A stretch of DNA of 64,000 nt from Coriobacteriaceae bacterium (GTDB lineage: Bacteria; Actinomycetota; Coriobacteriia; Coriobacteriales; QAMH01). The notes below the pieces were generated by a model that did not search any database, had not been told where the DNA came from, and was given only the letters and a program-made list of their open reading frames with translations. Position numbers and translations under genes: made by a program. Below, piece by piece: positions 17,121-25,688 of this stretch (the stretch's first letter is position 1; each line of letters opens with the position of its first letter). The stretch spans positions 992,001 through 1,056,000 of the forward strand of contig DAJPGJ010000001.1 in the NCBI GenBank assembly GCA_025992705.1, written 5' to 3'.

Positions 17121-18209
17121 ATGCCCGAGTACACAGGATCTGACCATCTCGCTGTAATCAAGGTGGTCGGCGTTGGCGGCGGCGGCACGAATGCCGTCAA
17201 TCGCATGGTTGAGGCCGGCGTCAAGGGTGTCGAGTTCATCGCCATCAATACCGATAGACAAGCACTGCTCATGTCCGATGCAGACCGCACGGTTCACATC
17301 GGCGAGGAACTTACGCGTGGCCTCGGTGCCGGTGCCAATCCCGAGATTGGCGCGCAGGCGGCAGAGGAGTCCCGTGCCGATATCCGCGACGCGCTTGCCG
17401 GTGCAGACATGGTCTTCGTCACTGCGGGCGAGGGCGGCGGAACGGGTACGGGTGCCGCTCCCGTCGTGGCAGAGATTGCCATGGAGGAGATTGGCGCTCT
17501 TACGGTTGGCGTTGTTACCAAACCCTTCGGCTTCGAGGGACGCAAGCGCATGAACCAGGCCGAGGAGGGCGTCGCCCTGCTCGCCCAGAAGGTCGACACG
17601 CTCATCGTCGTTCCCAACGACCGCCTTCTCCAGGTCATTGAGAAGCGCACCTCCATGCTCGACGCGTTCCGCATCGCGGATGACATCCTGCGTCAGGGCA
17701 CCCAGGGCATTACGGACCTCATCACGATTCCCGGTCTCATCAACCTCGACTTCGCAGACGTCCGCGCCATCATGAAGGATGCTGGCTCCGCGATGATGGG
17801 CATCGGCATCGCCTCGGGCGAGAATCGCGCGGCCGATGCTGCCAAGGAGGCCATCTCCTCGAAGCTCCTCGAGTCTTCCATCGTGGGTGCAGATCGTATC
17901 CTGTATTCCATCACGGGTGGTAGCGACATGAGCCTGCAGGAGATCGACGAGGCCTCGCAGATCATCAACTCCGCGGCTGACGAAGATGCGAACATCATCT
18001 TCGGTACCGTCATCGACGAGTCCATGGGCGACCAAATCCGCGTCACCGTCATCGCCACGGGCTTCGATGGCACCGAGCAGCAGGCGAGCATGGATCTCGG
18101 CGGCAGACCGAGCGTGAGCCAGTCCTTTGCGGCATCCGCTCCCGAGGACAACCTTACGCCCGCCTTCGATGACGACATCCCCGACTTCCTCAAGCGCAGC
18201 CGTTACTAA
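17121..18209 (+). CDS. ftsZ: cell division GTPase FtsZ
   Basis: Tubulin homologue that forms the Z ring. 362 residues from the ATG at 17121, preceded by AGGAAGGA. An upstream ATG at 17022 overlaps the promoter region and adds residues absent from FtsZ. GTP-binding motifs are VVGVGGGGTNAVNRM and the tubulin signature GGGTGTGAAPVVAEIA, with the T7 loop NLDFADVRAIM. The C-terminal peptide DDDIPDFLKRSRY is the docking tail for SepF and other partners. ftsA is absent from the window, which fits SepF serving as membrane anchor. Confidence 0.97.
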   Translation: MPEYTGSDHLAVIKVVGVGGGGTNAVNRMVEAGVKGVEFIAINTDRQALLMSDADRTVHIGEELTRGLGAGANPEIGAQAAEESRADIRDALAGADMVFVTAGEGGGTGTGAAPVVAEIAMEEIGALTVGVVTKPFGFEGRKRMNQAEEGVALLAQKVDTLIVVPNDRLLQVIEKRTSMLDAFRIADDILRQGTQGITDLITIPGLINLDFADVRAIMKDAGSAMMGIGIASGENRAADAAKEAISSKLLESSIVGADRILYSITGGSDMSLQEIDEASQIINSAADEDANIIFGTVIDESMGDQIRVTVIATGFDGTEQQASMDLGGRPSVSQSFAASAPEDNLTPAFDDDIPDFLKRSRY

Positions 18210-19075
18210 TGCCTCGCGGGATAGCCAACTCCCACATGCACGCAACCAAGAATCTCCGCCTCCCGCTTCCGCAGCTGGCGGAGATTCCTTTTTGTGCTGA
18301 CGATGCCGAGCTACGCGTTCTCAGCGATGAGACGCTCTTCGCGACATGTGGGACACGCATCGCATTCACGACGCGCGCCGGGGGAGTGAGCGAGGGCTCC
18401 TATGCTGGCCTCAATCTTTCGTACAGCGTTGGTGACGATGCAGGACGTGTCGATGCCAATAGAAGATTGCTCTGCGCTGCACTTGATGCAGATAATTGTA
18501 TAGAAAGTCTAATTTCACCATTTCAGGTGCATGGAAGTGATTTCGTCGAAATTAGACAAGTTGTCGAATCGCAGCTGAAAACAGCTGGTGAAGCTGATGG
18601 CATCGTGTGCGTTCAGTCAGAGATACCCGTGCTACTTTGCTTCGCGGATTGCGTCCCCGTGATTCTCGTTGCGCCAGATGGATCGTTTGCTGTCATTCAC
18701 TCCGGCTGGCGTGGTTCCATCGCCGGCATCGCGGGCAAGGGCCTGCGCAAGCTGCAGCTGGCAGCACGGTGTGCTGCATCGGATATCAACTGCTACATTG
18801 GTCCCCACATCGGGTCGTGCTGCTACGAAGTATCCGCTGAACTCGTTGGGCAATTTGTTGCCGAATTTGGCGAGAGCTGTGATGCAGGTAACAATCACCT
18901 GGATCTATCAGCTGCGGTCATAGCCTCGCTTACGCGGGCGGGCGCTGCGGAGGATAGAATTGCAGATGCAGGTGTCTGTACGTCATGTCACCATGACGCG
19001 TACTATTCGTATCGAGCCGATGCTGGCGTCACGGGACGCCATGGAGCATTTGCGATTCGGAAAGAGGAATCATGA
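18209..19075 (+). CDS. pgeF: peptidoglycan editing factor / purine nucleoside phosphorylase-like PgeF
   Basis: Multicopper-oxidase-like (YfiH/LACC1) family, 288 residues. E. coli PgeF removes misincorporated L-Ser from UDP-MurNAc, and other members act on purine nucleosides. Which activity applies here is unknown. Family motifs with metal-binding His/Cys are visible: TRAGGVSEG, ADCVPVI, IHSGWRGS, IGPHIGSCCYEV and CTSCHHDAYYSYR. The ATG overlaps the ftsZ stop by 1 nt; ATG 18236 is an alternative start. The 3' end overlaps yggS by 4 nt. Confidence 0.88.
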   Translation: MPRGIANSHMHATKNLRLPLPQLAEIPFCADDAELRVLSDETLFATCGTRIAFTTRAGGVSEGSYAGLNLSYSVGDDAGRVDANRRLLCAALDADNCIESLISPFQVHGSDFVEIRQVVESQLKTAGEADGIVCVQSEIPVLLCFADCVPVILVAPDGSFAVIHSGWRGSIAGIAGKGLRKLQLAARCAASDINCYIGPHIGSCCYEVSAELVGQFVAEFGESCDAGNNHLDLSAAVIASLTRAGAAEDRIADAGVCTSCHHDAYYSYRADAGVTGRHGAFAIRKEES

Positions 19076-19767
19076 GTCTGGAACAACGCTGGGAAAGCAC
19101 CCGTGAGGATGTCGCACACATATGCGAGAACTGCGGCAGGGATCCACGGGGCGTGAGGATCATCGCCGTGAGCAAGACGGTCGAGCCTCCCGTCGTCGGA
19201 GAGGCAATAGCCTGCGGCGTCACGGATTTCGGAGAGAACCGTGACAAGCCGTTTAACGAGAAGTGCGCTCTCTATCCAGACGCGCGTTGGCATTTTATCG
19301 GGACGCTCCAATCGAACAAGGCGCGCCACATCGTCGGCAAGGCCTTCCTCATCCATTCGCTTGACCGTCTCACGCTTCTCGATGCCATCGAGAAGGCGGC
19401 TGCGCACGGGGAGTGCGTCCAGGATGTGCTCGTCGAGGTCTCGGTTTCGGGCGAGGAGAGCAAGGGCGGCATCCGCCCTGACGACCTGCCCGCCTTTCTC
19501 GAGCGCATTGCGCAGTGCGAGCATGTCGCCTGCAAGGGATTGATGACCATGGCTCCCCAAGGTGACATCGACATTGCCCGGAAAACATTTGCCGGGTTGC
19601 AAAACTTAAGCCAGATGATGTCAAAATATTGCGATGAGCGTGATAGTATTTCTATGAGCGAACTATCGATGGGCATGTCTGAAGACTATCCCGTGGCAAT
19701 CGAGGAAGGCGCCACCATGGTTCGCATTGGTAGAAGGATTTTTGACGATAACTTCAAGGCACTCTAG
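19072..19767 (+). CDS. yggS: PLP homeostasis protein YggS/PipY
   Basis: Pyridoxal-phosphate-binding protein (COG0325) of 231 residues. It is a single TIM-barrel domain without known catalysis, involved in vitamin B6 and amino-acid balance. The PLP-lysine region is IIAVSKTVEPP (family VAVSKTxP), followed by FGENR, WHFIGTLQSNKAR, LSMGMSEDYPVAIEEGATMVRIGR. ATGA overlap with pgeF. The order pgeF-yggS-sepF after ftsZ is conserved in Gram-positives. Confidence 0.93.
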   Translation: MSLEQRWESTREDVAHICENCGRDPRGVRIIAVSKTVEPPVVGEAIACGVTDFGENRDKPFNEKCALYPDARWHFIGTLQSNKARHIVGKAFLIHSLDRLTLLDAIEKAAAHGECVQDVLVEVSVSGEESKGGIRPDDLPAFLERIAQCEHVACKGLMTMAPQGDIDIARKTFAGLQNLSQMMSKYCDERDSISMSELSMGMSEDYPVAIEEGATMVRIGRRIFDDNFKAL

Positions 19768-19815
19768 CGTCACCACGAACCTGGGTGCCTGTTTCATATG
19801 AGCGAGGCACTGACT

Positions 19816-20601
19816 ATGAGTCTTTTGGGCGGTATGAAGGACCGGCTCGGATTTGGCGGAAAACCTGAGTGGGCTGATGATGACGCCGAGTACTACGAGG
19901 ACGATGTCGTCTATGACGACGATTACGATGATTACGGAGATACGGGCGTAGAGGAGAGGCGCGGTAGCACGCGTCGCAGCGAGGTCATTTCCTTCGACTC
20001 CTATAATCCCAGCAATTTCGAGCACGTGACCCTGTCGTCTGATCGCAAGCCACGTGTCGCCTCCTACGATAGTCTCGATTCGTCGACGCGCTCTTCGCGT
20101 GGGTACTCCTCGCGTTCGTCGTCGAGTTCGTATGGCAGGGGTGTTGGCACATCCTCTTCGCGTCGCGATACATCGCGTTCGGTGGGGGAGCCCACCTGGT
20201 CGGCTCCTCAGGACCCGTCCTTCCTGGACTCGCCGGCACCCACGCACACGAGCCGCGACCCATATGCGTCGCTCGGCTCCGACTTCCTCAAGATCAAGGG
20301 CAATCCTGCTGGCAGGCTCGAGATCGTCTGCCCCAAGGCCTATGCTGACATCGAGAAGGTCGCCAATGCCGCAAAGGCCGGCAAGACGGTCATCCTCAAT
20401 GTCGTCGACACCAAGGCCTCACTTGCCAAGCGCATCCTCGACTTCTCCTTCGGTGTCGCAAGTGCTCTCAACCTCAACGTCGGCAAGGCGGCCGAGCGCG
20501 TCTTTGTGATTTCGAAGAGCTCCGAGCCTCTAAGCGAGGAGGATCGCGAATATCTCGTTTCGCAGGATGTTCTCAAGATAGAAGACGATAACGCACGATA
20601 G
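19816..20601 (+). CDS. sepF: cell division protein SepF
   Basis: Membrane anchor of FtsZ in organisms without FtsA. 261 residues from ATG 19816, preceded by GCGAGGC. An ATG at 19798 is possible but has no SD. The N-terminal MSLLGGMKDRLGFGG is the amphipathic membrane-binding helix. A long acidic then Ser/Arg-rich linker (about residues 20-150) precedes the C-terminal SepF fold (RLEIVCPKAYADIEKVA ... KRILDFSFGVASALN). The linker is longer than in Bacillus, as is usual for Actinomycetota. Confidence 0.93.
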   Translation: MSLLGGMKDRLGFGGKPEWADDDAEYYEDDVVYDDDYDDYGDTGVEERRGSTRRSEVISFDSYNPSNFEHVTLSSDRKPRVASYDSLDSSTRSSRGYSSRSSSSSYGRGVGTSSSRRDTSRSVGEPTWSAPQDPSFLDSPAPTHTSRDPYASLGSDFLKIKGNPAGRLEIVCPKAYADIEKVANAAKAGKTVILNVVDTKASLAKRILDFSFGVASALNLNVGKAAERVFVISKSSEPLSEEDREYLVSQDVLKIEDDNAR

Positions 20602-20607
20602 GGCAAG

Positions 20608-21435
20608 ATGAAAAACACCATAGCAAACGAACTCCAAAATGTACTCATCGTCGGTGGTGGTCGCATGGGTCAGGCCATTGCCCAGGGTATGCTGCGTATC
20701 GATGGCATGTCTGCGGACAACCTGACCATTGCCAATCCCGGGCAGGAAAAGCGCGATCGCATCGCGGCCGAGCTCGGTGTGCGTACCGTTGCGAGCGCGG
20801 CAGCCGGCATGCCTGCCAGCTGCGTCGTTCTTGCCGTCAAGCCCGCCAAGGTTCCCGAGGTTTGCACAGAACTCGTCGATGCGGGCATCGATACCACGAC
20901 CCTCGTCATATCCATCGCCGCGGGTGTCTCCACGGATAAAATCGCGAACGTGCTCGGCGCCGATGTCCCCGTCGTGCGCGTCATGCCCAATACGCCGCTT
21001 CTGTGCGGCTGCGGCATGTCTGCGGTGAGTGCCGGCAGTGCCGCAAGCGATCGGGATTGCGAGCTTGTGCGCGCGCTCTTTGCCAGCATGGGCCAGGCCA
21101 TCATCGTGGACGAGTCCGAGCAGGACATCGTCTGCGCCGTGAGCGGTTCGGGTCCTGCCTACTTTGAGCTCTTCGCGGAGGTCATCGCACAGGCCGCAGC
21201 CAGCCTGGGGATGCGCTACGAGGATGCACGAGAACTCGTCCTGCAGACCATGCTCGGCACCGCGCGCCTGGTCATCGAGACGGGGCAGAGCCTGCCCGAT
21301 GCCATCGATGCCGTCAGCAGCCCTGGTGGCACGACAGTCGCCGCACTTGACGCCATGCGCACGGCAGGTGTCGAGGAAGCCTTGAGGGATGGTGTCGTCG
21401 CGGCGGCGCGCCGATCGAAGGAGCTGGGCGCATGA
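20608..21435 (+). CDS. proC: pyrroline-5-carboxylate reductase
   Basis: Last step of proline synthesis, NAD(P)H-dependent. 275 residues. Rossmann motif VLIVGGGRMGQAIAQGM, the substrate-side motif VMPNTPLLCGCGM, and the family signature SGSGPAYFELFAEVIAQAA followed by SPGGTTVAALDAM. Starts 6 nt after sepF and overlaps yggT by 4 nt. proC within the sepF-divIVA block is a known Gram-positive arrangement. Confidence 0.95.
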   Translation: MKNTIANELQNVLIVGGGRMGQAIAQGMLRIDGMSADNLTIANPGQEKRDRIAAELGVRTVASAAAGMPASCVVLAVKPAKVPEVCTELVDAGIDTTTLVISIAAGVSTDKIANVLGADVPVVRVMPNTPLLCGCGMSAVSAGSAASDRDCELVRALFASMGQAIIVDESEQDIVCAVSGSGPAYFELFAEVIAQAAASLGMRYEDARELVLQTMLGTARLVIETGQSLPDAIDAVSSPGGTTVAALDAMRTAGVEEALRDGVVAAARRSKELGA

Positions 21436-21710
21436 TCTCCTCGACGCTTATATTCCTGCGTTCGCTTTTGCTGGGCATTTGCGATTTATATGTTGCGGTC
21501 ATCCTCATCTACATTCTCATGAGCTGGCTTCCCAACCACCAATCCGGATGGGTTGGCGACATCTATCGAGCGCTTGGTCGCATTTGCGATCCCTTTCTCA
21601 ATATCTTTAGGCGTATAATTCCGCCTATTGGCGGTATGCTTGACATAAGCCCGATTTTCGCGATTATCGTCGTGCAGCTGGTGGGCCGGCTCATCGCCGC
21701 GCTCCTGTAG
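21432..21710 (+). CDS. yggT: YggT family membrane protein
   Basis: 92 residues with two hydrophobic helices separated by a conserved loop (SWLPNHQSGWVGDIYRALGRICDPFLN, then FRRIIPPIGGMLDISPI). YggT proteins sit between sepF/proC and divIVA in many Gram-positives. They are thought to assist septum or envelope functions, with no defined biochemical activity. ATGA overlap with proC. Confidence 0.9.
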   Translation: MISSTLIFLRSLLLGICDLYVAVILIYILMSWLPNHQSGWVGDIYRALGRICDPFLNIFRRIIPPIGGMLDISPIFAIIVVQLVGRLIAALL

Positions 21711-21726
21711 GAAAGGAAGATCAAAC

Positions 21727-22545
21727 ATGGCCATCACGATGCAGGATATCCAGGACGAGGGATTCGAGCACGCACTGCGCGGCTATGACGTTGGACAGGT
21801 CGACGTCTTCCTCGAGCGCGTCGCCAACGAGGTCGATGCGATGAACAAGCGGATCGAGGAGCTCGAGTCCGAGCTCAAGGAGGCAAAGGACGAGCTCTCC
21901 AAGACGCGCGAGGAGCTTGCCGAGGCAAGCGCCGCGTCGCTCACGTCGCCTGCCGAGCTCGAGCAGGCCGGTCTTGTCGAGCGCGAGCTGCGTAGCGAGC
22001 TCGAGATCGCCCAGGGCCGCCTCGCTGCCATGACCGTCCGTGCTGAGGAGGCCGAGGCCAAGCTCGAGCCCATGCAGGAGCAGCTCGGCGAGAAGAACAA
22101 GCTCGACAATGCCATTGCCGAGGCATTCATATCCGCCCAGCGCAGCGCTGCTCAAATCAAGGAGGACGCGCGCATCGAGGGCGACCGCATCTACCATGAG
22201 TCCGAGGCGAAGGCTCGCGAGTTCATCCGTGAATCCCTGGCCAAGAAGGCCGCCATCGACAACGAGATCAAGGCGCTTGACGATTACGCGCAAAAGTTCC
22301 GCGAGCAGTACCTCGACATGCTCGAGCGTTTCGCCGCCCATGCCAAGGAGGAATTCAACAACCTCACCACGCAGGGCGTGACCGAGGCTCAGGTCGAGGC
22401 AGAGCTTCCCAAGCTCAAGACGCGCGGTGCGCACGACCGCACGGATGGTGTACCCACCATCGACGAGGACGAGCTGCCGCGTCTCACGACCCAGCAGATT
22501 CCGCAGATCAACATTCCCTCCATCATGCCCGACGGTGACAAGTAG
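21727..22545 (+). CDS. divIVA: DivIVA-domain protein (Wag31-like)
   Basis: Coiled-coil polar/septal scaffold of 272 residues. The N-terminal membrane-curvature-binding domain reads MAITMQDIQDEGFEHALRGY, then DVGQVDVFLERVANEVD. Long heptad-rich coiled coils follow (about 30-125 and 140-225), with an ordinary polar C-terminus. In Actinomycetota DivIVA/Wag31 directs polar growth, while in cocci and other lineages it acts at the septum. RBS GGAAAGGAAG precedes the start. Confidence 0.93.
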   Translation: MAITMQDIQDEGFEHALRGYDVGQVDVFLERVANEVDAMNKRIEELESELKEAKDELSKTREELAEASAASLTSPAELEQAGLVERELRSELEIAQGRLAAMTVRAEEAEAKLEPMQEQLGEKNKLDNAIAEAFISAQRSAAQIKEDARIEGDRIYHESEAKAREFIRESLAKKAAIDNEIKALDDYAQKFREQYLDMLERFAAHAKEEFNNLTTQGVTEAQVEAELPKLKTRGAHDRTDGVPTIDEDELPRLTTQQIPQINIPSIMPDGDK

Positions 22546-22556
22546 GGACGTGCTTC

Positions 22557-22811
22557 ATGCGCCTACCCGTGCATGTCACGCCCAAGTCCGGGCGTGCGGA
22601 GGTCATTGGATGGCGTGAAGGGGCGGACGGCCAGTGCGAGCTCGAGGTAAAGGTCAAGGCGGCCCCGGAAAAAGGCAAGGCTACGAAGGAGGCGGTGGCA
22701 CTCATCGCCTCCTTCTTTGATGTTCCCAAGAGTTCCGTCACCTGCGTGCGCGGCGAGACGAGTCGTCACAAGATGTTCGAGGTTCCTGATTCGGTGGGTA
22801 TGGATATTTGA
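22557..22811 (+). CDS. DUF167/YggU family protein
   Basis: 84-residue small basic protein of the UPF0235 family. Characteristic stretches are RLPVHVTPKSGRAEVIGW, ELEVKVKAAPEKGKATKEAV and SVTCVRGETSRHKMFEV. The function is unknown; the family often lies near yggT/divIVA. Ends one nucleotide before a run of ten G. Confidence 0.88.
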   Translation: MRLPVHVTPKSGRAEVIGWREGADGQCELEVKVKAAPEKGKATKEAVALIASFFDVPKSSVTCVRGETSRHKMFEVPDSVGMDI

Positions 22812-22812
22812 C

Positions 22813-22822
22813 GGGGGGGGGG
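22813..22822 (+). repeat. poly-G tract of ten
   Basis: Ten consecutive G residues one base after the DUF167 stop codon. Such tracts are prone to slippage and to sequencing error; it is non-coding here. Confidence 0.9.
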
Positions 22823-22826
22823 TCGA

Positions 22827-22934
22827 GGCAAGAGGACGCTCCGCTTCGCTCCGACGGTCGCTCCCCGACAGCCCGCTTCGCGGTCCTTACGGCTCGCTCC
22901 CTTGGACCTCCGCTACACGGAGCGTCCTCTTGCC
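22827..22934. repeat. palindromic element with 17-bp perfect ends
   Basis: GGCAAGAGGACGCTCCG (22827-22843) is repeated inverted and perfect at 22918-22934. The 74-bp interior is rich in GCTTCGCT/GCTCGCTC motifs and can itself fold. No protein is supported. It could act as a terminator for the divIVA operon, but it is much larger than a normal terminator and resembles a small mobile palindrome. Compare 57055-57159. Confidence 0.75.
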
Positions 22935-22992
22935 GTGAAACCCAGGCGCTCCAAAATGGCATCCCCAACCCTCGTCAACTTCTCCGTTTCGT

Positions 22993-23020
22993 GTGTCATG
23001 GGGTCAGACCCCTTGTCACA
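22993..23020. repeat. REP-like palindrome
   Basis: GGGGTCAGACCCC (23000-23012) is a perfect 6-bp stem with a 1-nt centre, flanked by loosely complementary TGTCA/TGTCACA. Palindromes of this sequence recur in many bacterial genomes, where some are REP elements. Only one copy is seen here. Confidence 0.45.
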
Positions 23021-23079
23021 CTCCCTGTCGCCCGCTTCTTCGCTGACCCTTCGTTGCCGTTTCGCCCAATCGCATACGC

Positions 23080-23085
23080 TATAAT
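23080..23085 (+). promoter_or_regulatory. rnpB -10 element
   Basis: Consensus TATAAT placed 7-9 nt before the likely 5' end of RNase P RNA. A TTGCCG is present at 23054, but with a 20-nt spacer, longer than optimal, so the -35 is uncertain. Confidence 0.6.
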
Positions 23086-23094
23086 CAAGCGCGC

Positions 23095-23458
23095 AAAAGC
23101 GGGCTGGATGATCGCGGCGCCCGCCCCTTCGCATGAAGGGGTCCGGGTGATGAGGAAAGTCCGGGCTCCGCAGGGTAGGATGCCGGCTAACGGCCGGGCG
23201 GGGTGACCCGACGGATAGTGTCACAGAAAAGAAGACTCCCCGTGCGCGCACGGAGAAAAGCTGAAACGGTGTGGTAAGAGCGCACCAGCGTCGTGGTGAC
23301 GCGGCGGCTTGACAAACCCCATCCGGAGCAAGGGCAAATAGGGATGCCATGAGTTGACCCGACTCGCATCCGGGTTGCCTGCTGGAGGGTGCTGGTAACG
23401 GCACTCCTAGATAAATGATCGTCTTAGAAGACAGAACCCGGCTTATAGGCTCGCTTTT
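23095..23458 (+). ncRNA. rnpB: RNase P RNA, type A
   Basis: Catalytic RNA that trims tRNA 5' leaders. The conserved core is recognised directly: GAGGAAAGTCCGGGCTCC (CR-I) near the 5' part, the ACAGAA motif after the P4 region, and near the 3' end ACAGAACCCGGCTTAT (CR-V). The ends (AAAAGCGGGCT ... AGGCTCGCTTTT) are complementary and form P1, fixing boundaries to within a few bases. About 364 nt, the normal bacterial size. Confidence 0.95.
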
Positions 23459-23467
23459 GCATTTAGC

Positions 23468-24178
23468 CTACTGGATGACCCAAGCGCGTGTAAGACCCGC
23501 CACGACACGTGATTGGCTCGAACCCCGGCACTCCCCGTTCCATGATTCGGCAAGCGGGATGCGTGACCCGGCCTTGTAGTTGGCGGGATCGGCGCAGTAA
23601 AAGGTGTCGGTTTCCTCGTCGTAGTCCGTCAGAAGAACGGCGTGGGGGACGTTCGGGTCGTATGCGGCGATGCCCTCGGGATGCTCGTCGAGGAGCTCAC
23701 GCAGCGCATCGGAGGTACCTGCGACATCGATGACGCCGATATCGTAGCCAGCTGTCTCGAAGTTCCATTTGACGCCGGCGGAACACCAGCCATCGGCAGT
23801 GACCGAGGCAAGGCCAAGCTCTTGCCAATCCGACCTACCATCGAGGAAGGCGGCGCGGCGTACCATCATCGCAACGGATGTGATGGTGCAACGCCCCGAT
23901 CCGTTTTGCGCGAAGTAGAAATCCTCGGCACGGGATTCATCGACGAATGCCTCGCGTTTGGCGCTACTGAGGGCATCGGAGAACGCTGCCTCGATGGTCT
24001 CCGTGAGAACCGGGGATTCTCCGGCGACAAGCTTCGTGAGCTTCTGGGAGAAGATGGTCGCCTCGTCTGCATGGGCAGTGGGAGCAAGACAAAGGGTAGC
24101 ACCCAGAGCGAGTGCGATGCTCAGGAGAAGCGCTGCCAATGCGACACAAGCGCGAGATATGGAGCGTGACATAATCAT
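23468..24178 (-). CDS. secreted C39-like cysteine peptidase domain protein
   Basis: 236 residues. A Sec signal peptide (hydrophobic 11-31, cleavage after AHA at about 37) precedes a papain-like C39_2-type domain. The candidate catalytic Cys is C97 in GSGRCTITSVAMM, His is H179 in NVPHAVLLTDYD, and the following ADPAN supplies Asp/Asn. No ABC transporter is fused or adjacent, so it is a stand-alone exported hydrolase or inactive homologue rather than a bacteriocin exporter. The gene is convergent with rnpB, ending 10 nt from its 3' end. An ATG two codons in is an equally good start. Confidence 0.75.
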   Translation of the reverse strand: MIMSRSISRACVALAALLLSIALALGATLCLAPTAHADEATIFSQKLTKLVAGESPVLTETIEAAFSDALSSAKREAFVDESRAEDFYFAQNGSGRCTITSVAMMVRRAAFLDGRSDWQELGLASVTADGWCSAGVKWNFETAGYDIGVIDVAGTSDALRELLDEHPEGIAAYDPNVPHAVLLTDYDEETDTFYCADPANYKAGSRIPLAESWNGECRGSSQSRVVAGLTRAWVIQ

Positions 24179-24262
24179 CCTTCGGCGTGCATGTTCGTAG
24201 TTCGATTACCGAATCACCCGAATTGGACGGGTTGCTGCCGTATATTACTGGTTCATGGGGCG

Positions 24263-24285
24263 ATGCACGCGTTTTTCGCATGCAC
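24263..24285 (-). terminator. hairpin after the NlpC/P60 gene
   Basis: ATGCACGCG-TTTTT-CGCATGCAC can pair over 9 positions, with two G-U pairs, about 60 nt downstream of the minus-strand NlpC/P60 stop. It has no T-run on the relevant side, so termination is tentative. Confidence 0.35.
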
Positions 24286-24346
24286 GACACATCATCTGAA
24301 CGTTTTCTTAACAGCTTCTTCTCGAAACCTTCACATTAGCGAAGCT

Positions 24347-25432
24347 CTAGAAGCGCAGTGCGCACACCCAATTTCCGCCGCTACCATAGCTTACGACGGC
24401 TCCCGTATGCGGCGCGTGAATGTAGTTGGTGCCGCCGGTGGAGATGGCGACATGACCCGGACGCCATAGGATGTCACCAGGCGCGGCATCGCGTGGATTG
24501 AGACGCGCGCGAGCTGCGGCGTATTGCGACCTGTCGTAGTGGGGTAGGCTGATGCCGATTTGGCGATAGCACCACATGGTGAGACCAGAGCAGTCAAAGG
24601 TGTTGGGTCCCGATGCACCCCAGACGTAGGGGCATCCCAGGCGTGATACCGCATAGTCGACGACCGATCCATGCGAGGGGATGCTCGAGCCAGAGCTATA
24701 TCCGCCGCCCGAGGAAGATGACGACGACGATGACGAGGAAGAAGGGCTCGACATGGAGGGCGTGTAAGCGGCGGATGCTGCTGCCTGGCGACGGGACTCC
24801 GCCTCGCGTTCCTGTGCGATGAGCTGCTGGTATTCGGAGCTTAGGCTATTGTACTCAGCCTGGTAGGCAGCTTCCTGGGCTTCGATGGAGGCCTTCAGGT
24901 CGGCCTGCGTGTCGAGCTCGGCCTGTGCGGCTTGCTCGTTGGCGTCGAGTTCGGCCTTGGCGGCATCAAGCTGTGCCTTCGTTGCCTTGGCGTCGTCCAC
25001 GAGCGAGGCGTCCTCGGCATTGAGCTGGTCGAGCATGTCCCAGGTGCTCGCGAAATCATCGAAGGAGTTCGAACCCATGAGGACGTCCAGATACGAAGTG
25101 GCCCCCTCGCGATACATGGCAGTCGCCCTATTGCCGAGACGGCCTTGCAGGGAGGATATCTTCACGTTTGCCTCGTCGATCTTCACTTGGCATTCGGCGA
25201 CCTTCGCTGCGGCGGCATCGTATGCGTCCTGCGCGGCGTTGAACTGCGCGACGGTTTGCTCAAGCTGCGATGTCATCGAGTCGAGGCGGGCCTTTGCCGC
25301 TTGAACCTCGGCACGCTTTTCGGCGCTCGTGACGGCATGTGCCGAGGGAGTGGCGACAAGGCTTGCGAGACCGGCTATGCCACCGGCGATGGCGGCGCCG
25401 AGGAATGACCTGCGGTTCAATGATTCTTCCAT
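24347..25432 (-). CDS. Tat-exported NlpC/P60 peptidoglycan endopeptidase with coiled coil
   Basis: 361 residues. The twin-arginine signal is NRRSFLGAAIAGGIAG with cleavage after SAHA (about residue 33). A long coiled coil (about 35-215) with cysteine-free heptads follows, then a Ser-rich linker. The C-terminal NlpC/P60 domain reads LGCPYVWGASGPNTFDCSGL. Catalytic Cys is C281, His is in GHVAIST, and the third polar residue is in the IHAPH region. It is expected to cleave D-Glu-mDAP bonds during daughter-cell separation, like RipA-type hydrolases. Start at 25432 is chosen because the signal peptide begins there; the frame extends 90 codons further without homology. Confidence 0.9.
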   Translation of the reverse strand: MEESLNRRSFLGAAIAGGIAGLASLVATPSAHAVTSAEKRAEVQAAKARLDSMTSQLEQTVAQFNAAQDAYDAAAAKVAECQVKIDEANVKISSLQGRLGNRATAMYREGATSYLDVLMGSNSFDDFASTWDMLDQLNAEDASLVDDAKATKAQLDAAKAELDANEQAAQAELDTQADLKASIEAQEAAYQAEYNSLSSEYQQLIAQEREAESRRQAAASAAYTPSMSSPSSSSSSSSSSSGGGYSSGSSIPSHGSVVDYAVSRLGCPYVWGASGPNTFDCSGLTMWCYRQIGISLPHYDRSQYAAARARLNPRDAAPGDILWRPGHVAISTGGTNYIHAPHTGAVVSYGSGGNWVCALRF

Positions 25433-25485
25433 GTTTTTCACCCAACGTTTCGATTGGTGATGTGCGTTCCTCTGTTGAGGTTCGT

Positions 25486-25514
25486 ATTTAAACAGCAACT
25501 CATGGGCCTCACAA
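25486..25514 (-). promoter_or_regulatory. promoter of the NlpC/P60 gene
   Basis: On the minus strand TTGTGA (25514-25509) and TTAAAT (25491-25486) are spaced by 17 nt, giving a leader of about 45 nt. Confidence 0.55.
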
Positions 25515-25688
25515 GGTTTCGGGGCATTCCAGACAATTTCACCATGATTCACGATTGCGGAGGCGCTGGCGCGAGTTTCCCACCCGCTTGTCATAGCATG
25601 AGGGGCATGCCGACGAAGCGCCGCGCTGTTGGTATAGAATGAAAGACGCAAAGAAGAATTGCCCCATCGCATGAACGTAGGTGAGAAG

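Noticed and set aside
17100..18245. 381-codon minus-strand open frame across ftsZ
   Set aside because: Opposite to an unambiguous ftsZ; its codon bias mirrors the sense gene and it has no recognisable domain.
25433..25650. Riboswitch (for example c-di-AMP type) upstream of the NlpC/P60 gene
   Set aside because: I looked for conserved riboswitch core motifs and found none. An ordinary promoter with a leader of about 45 nt explains the region.
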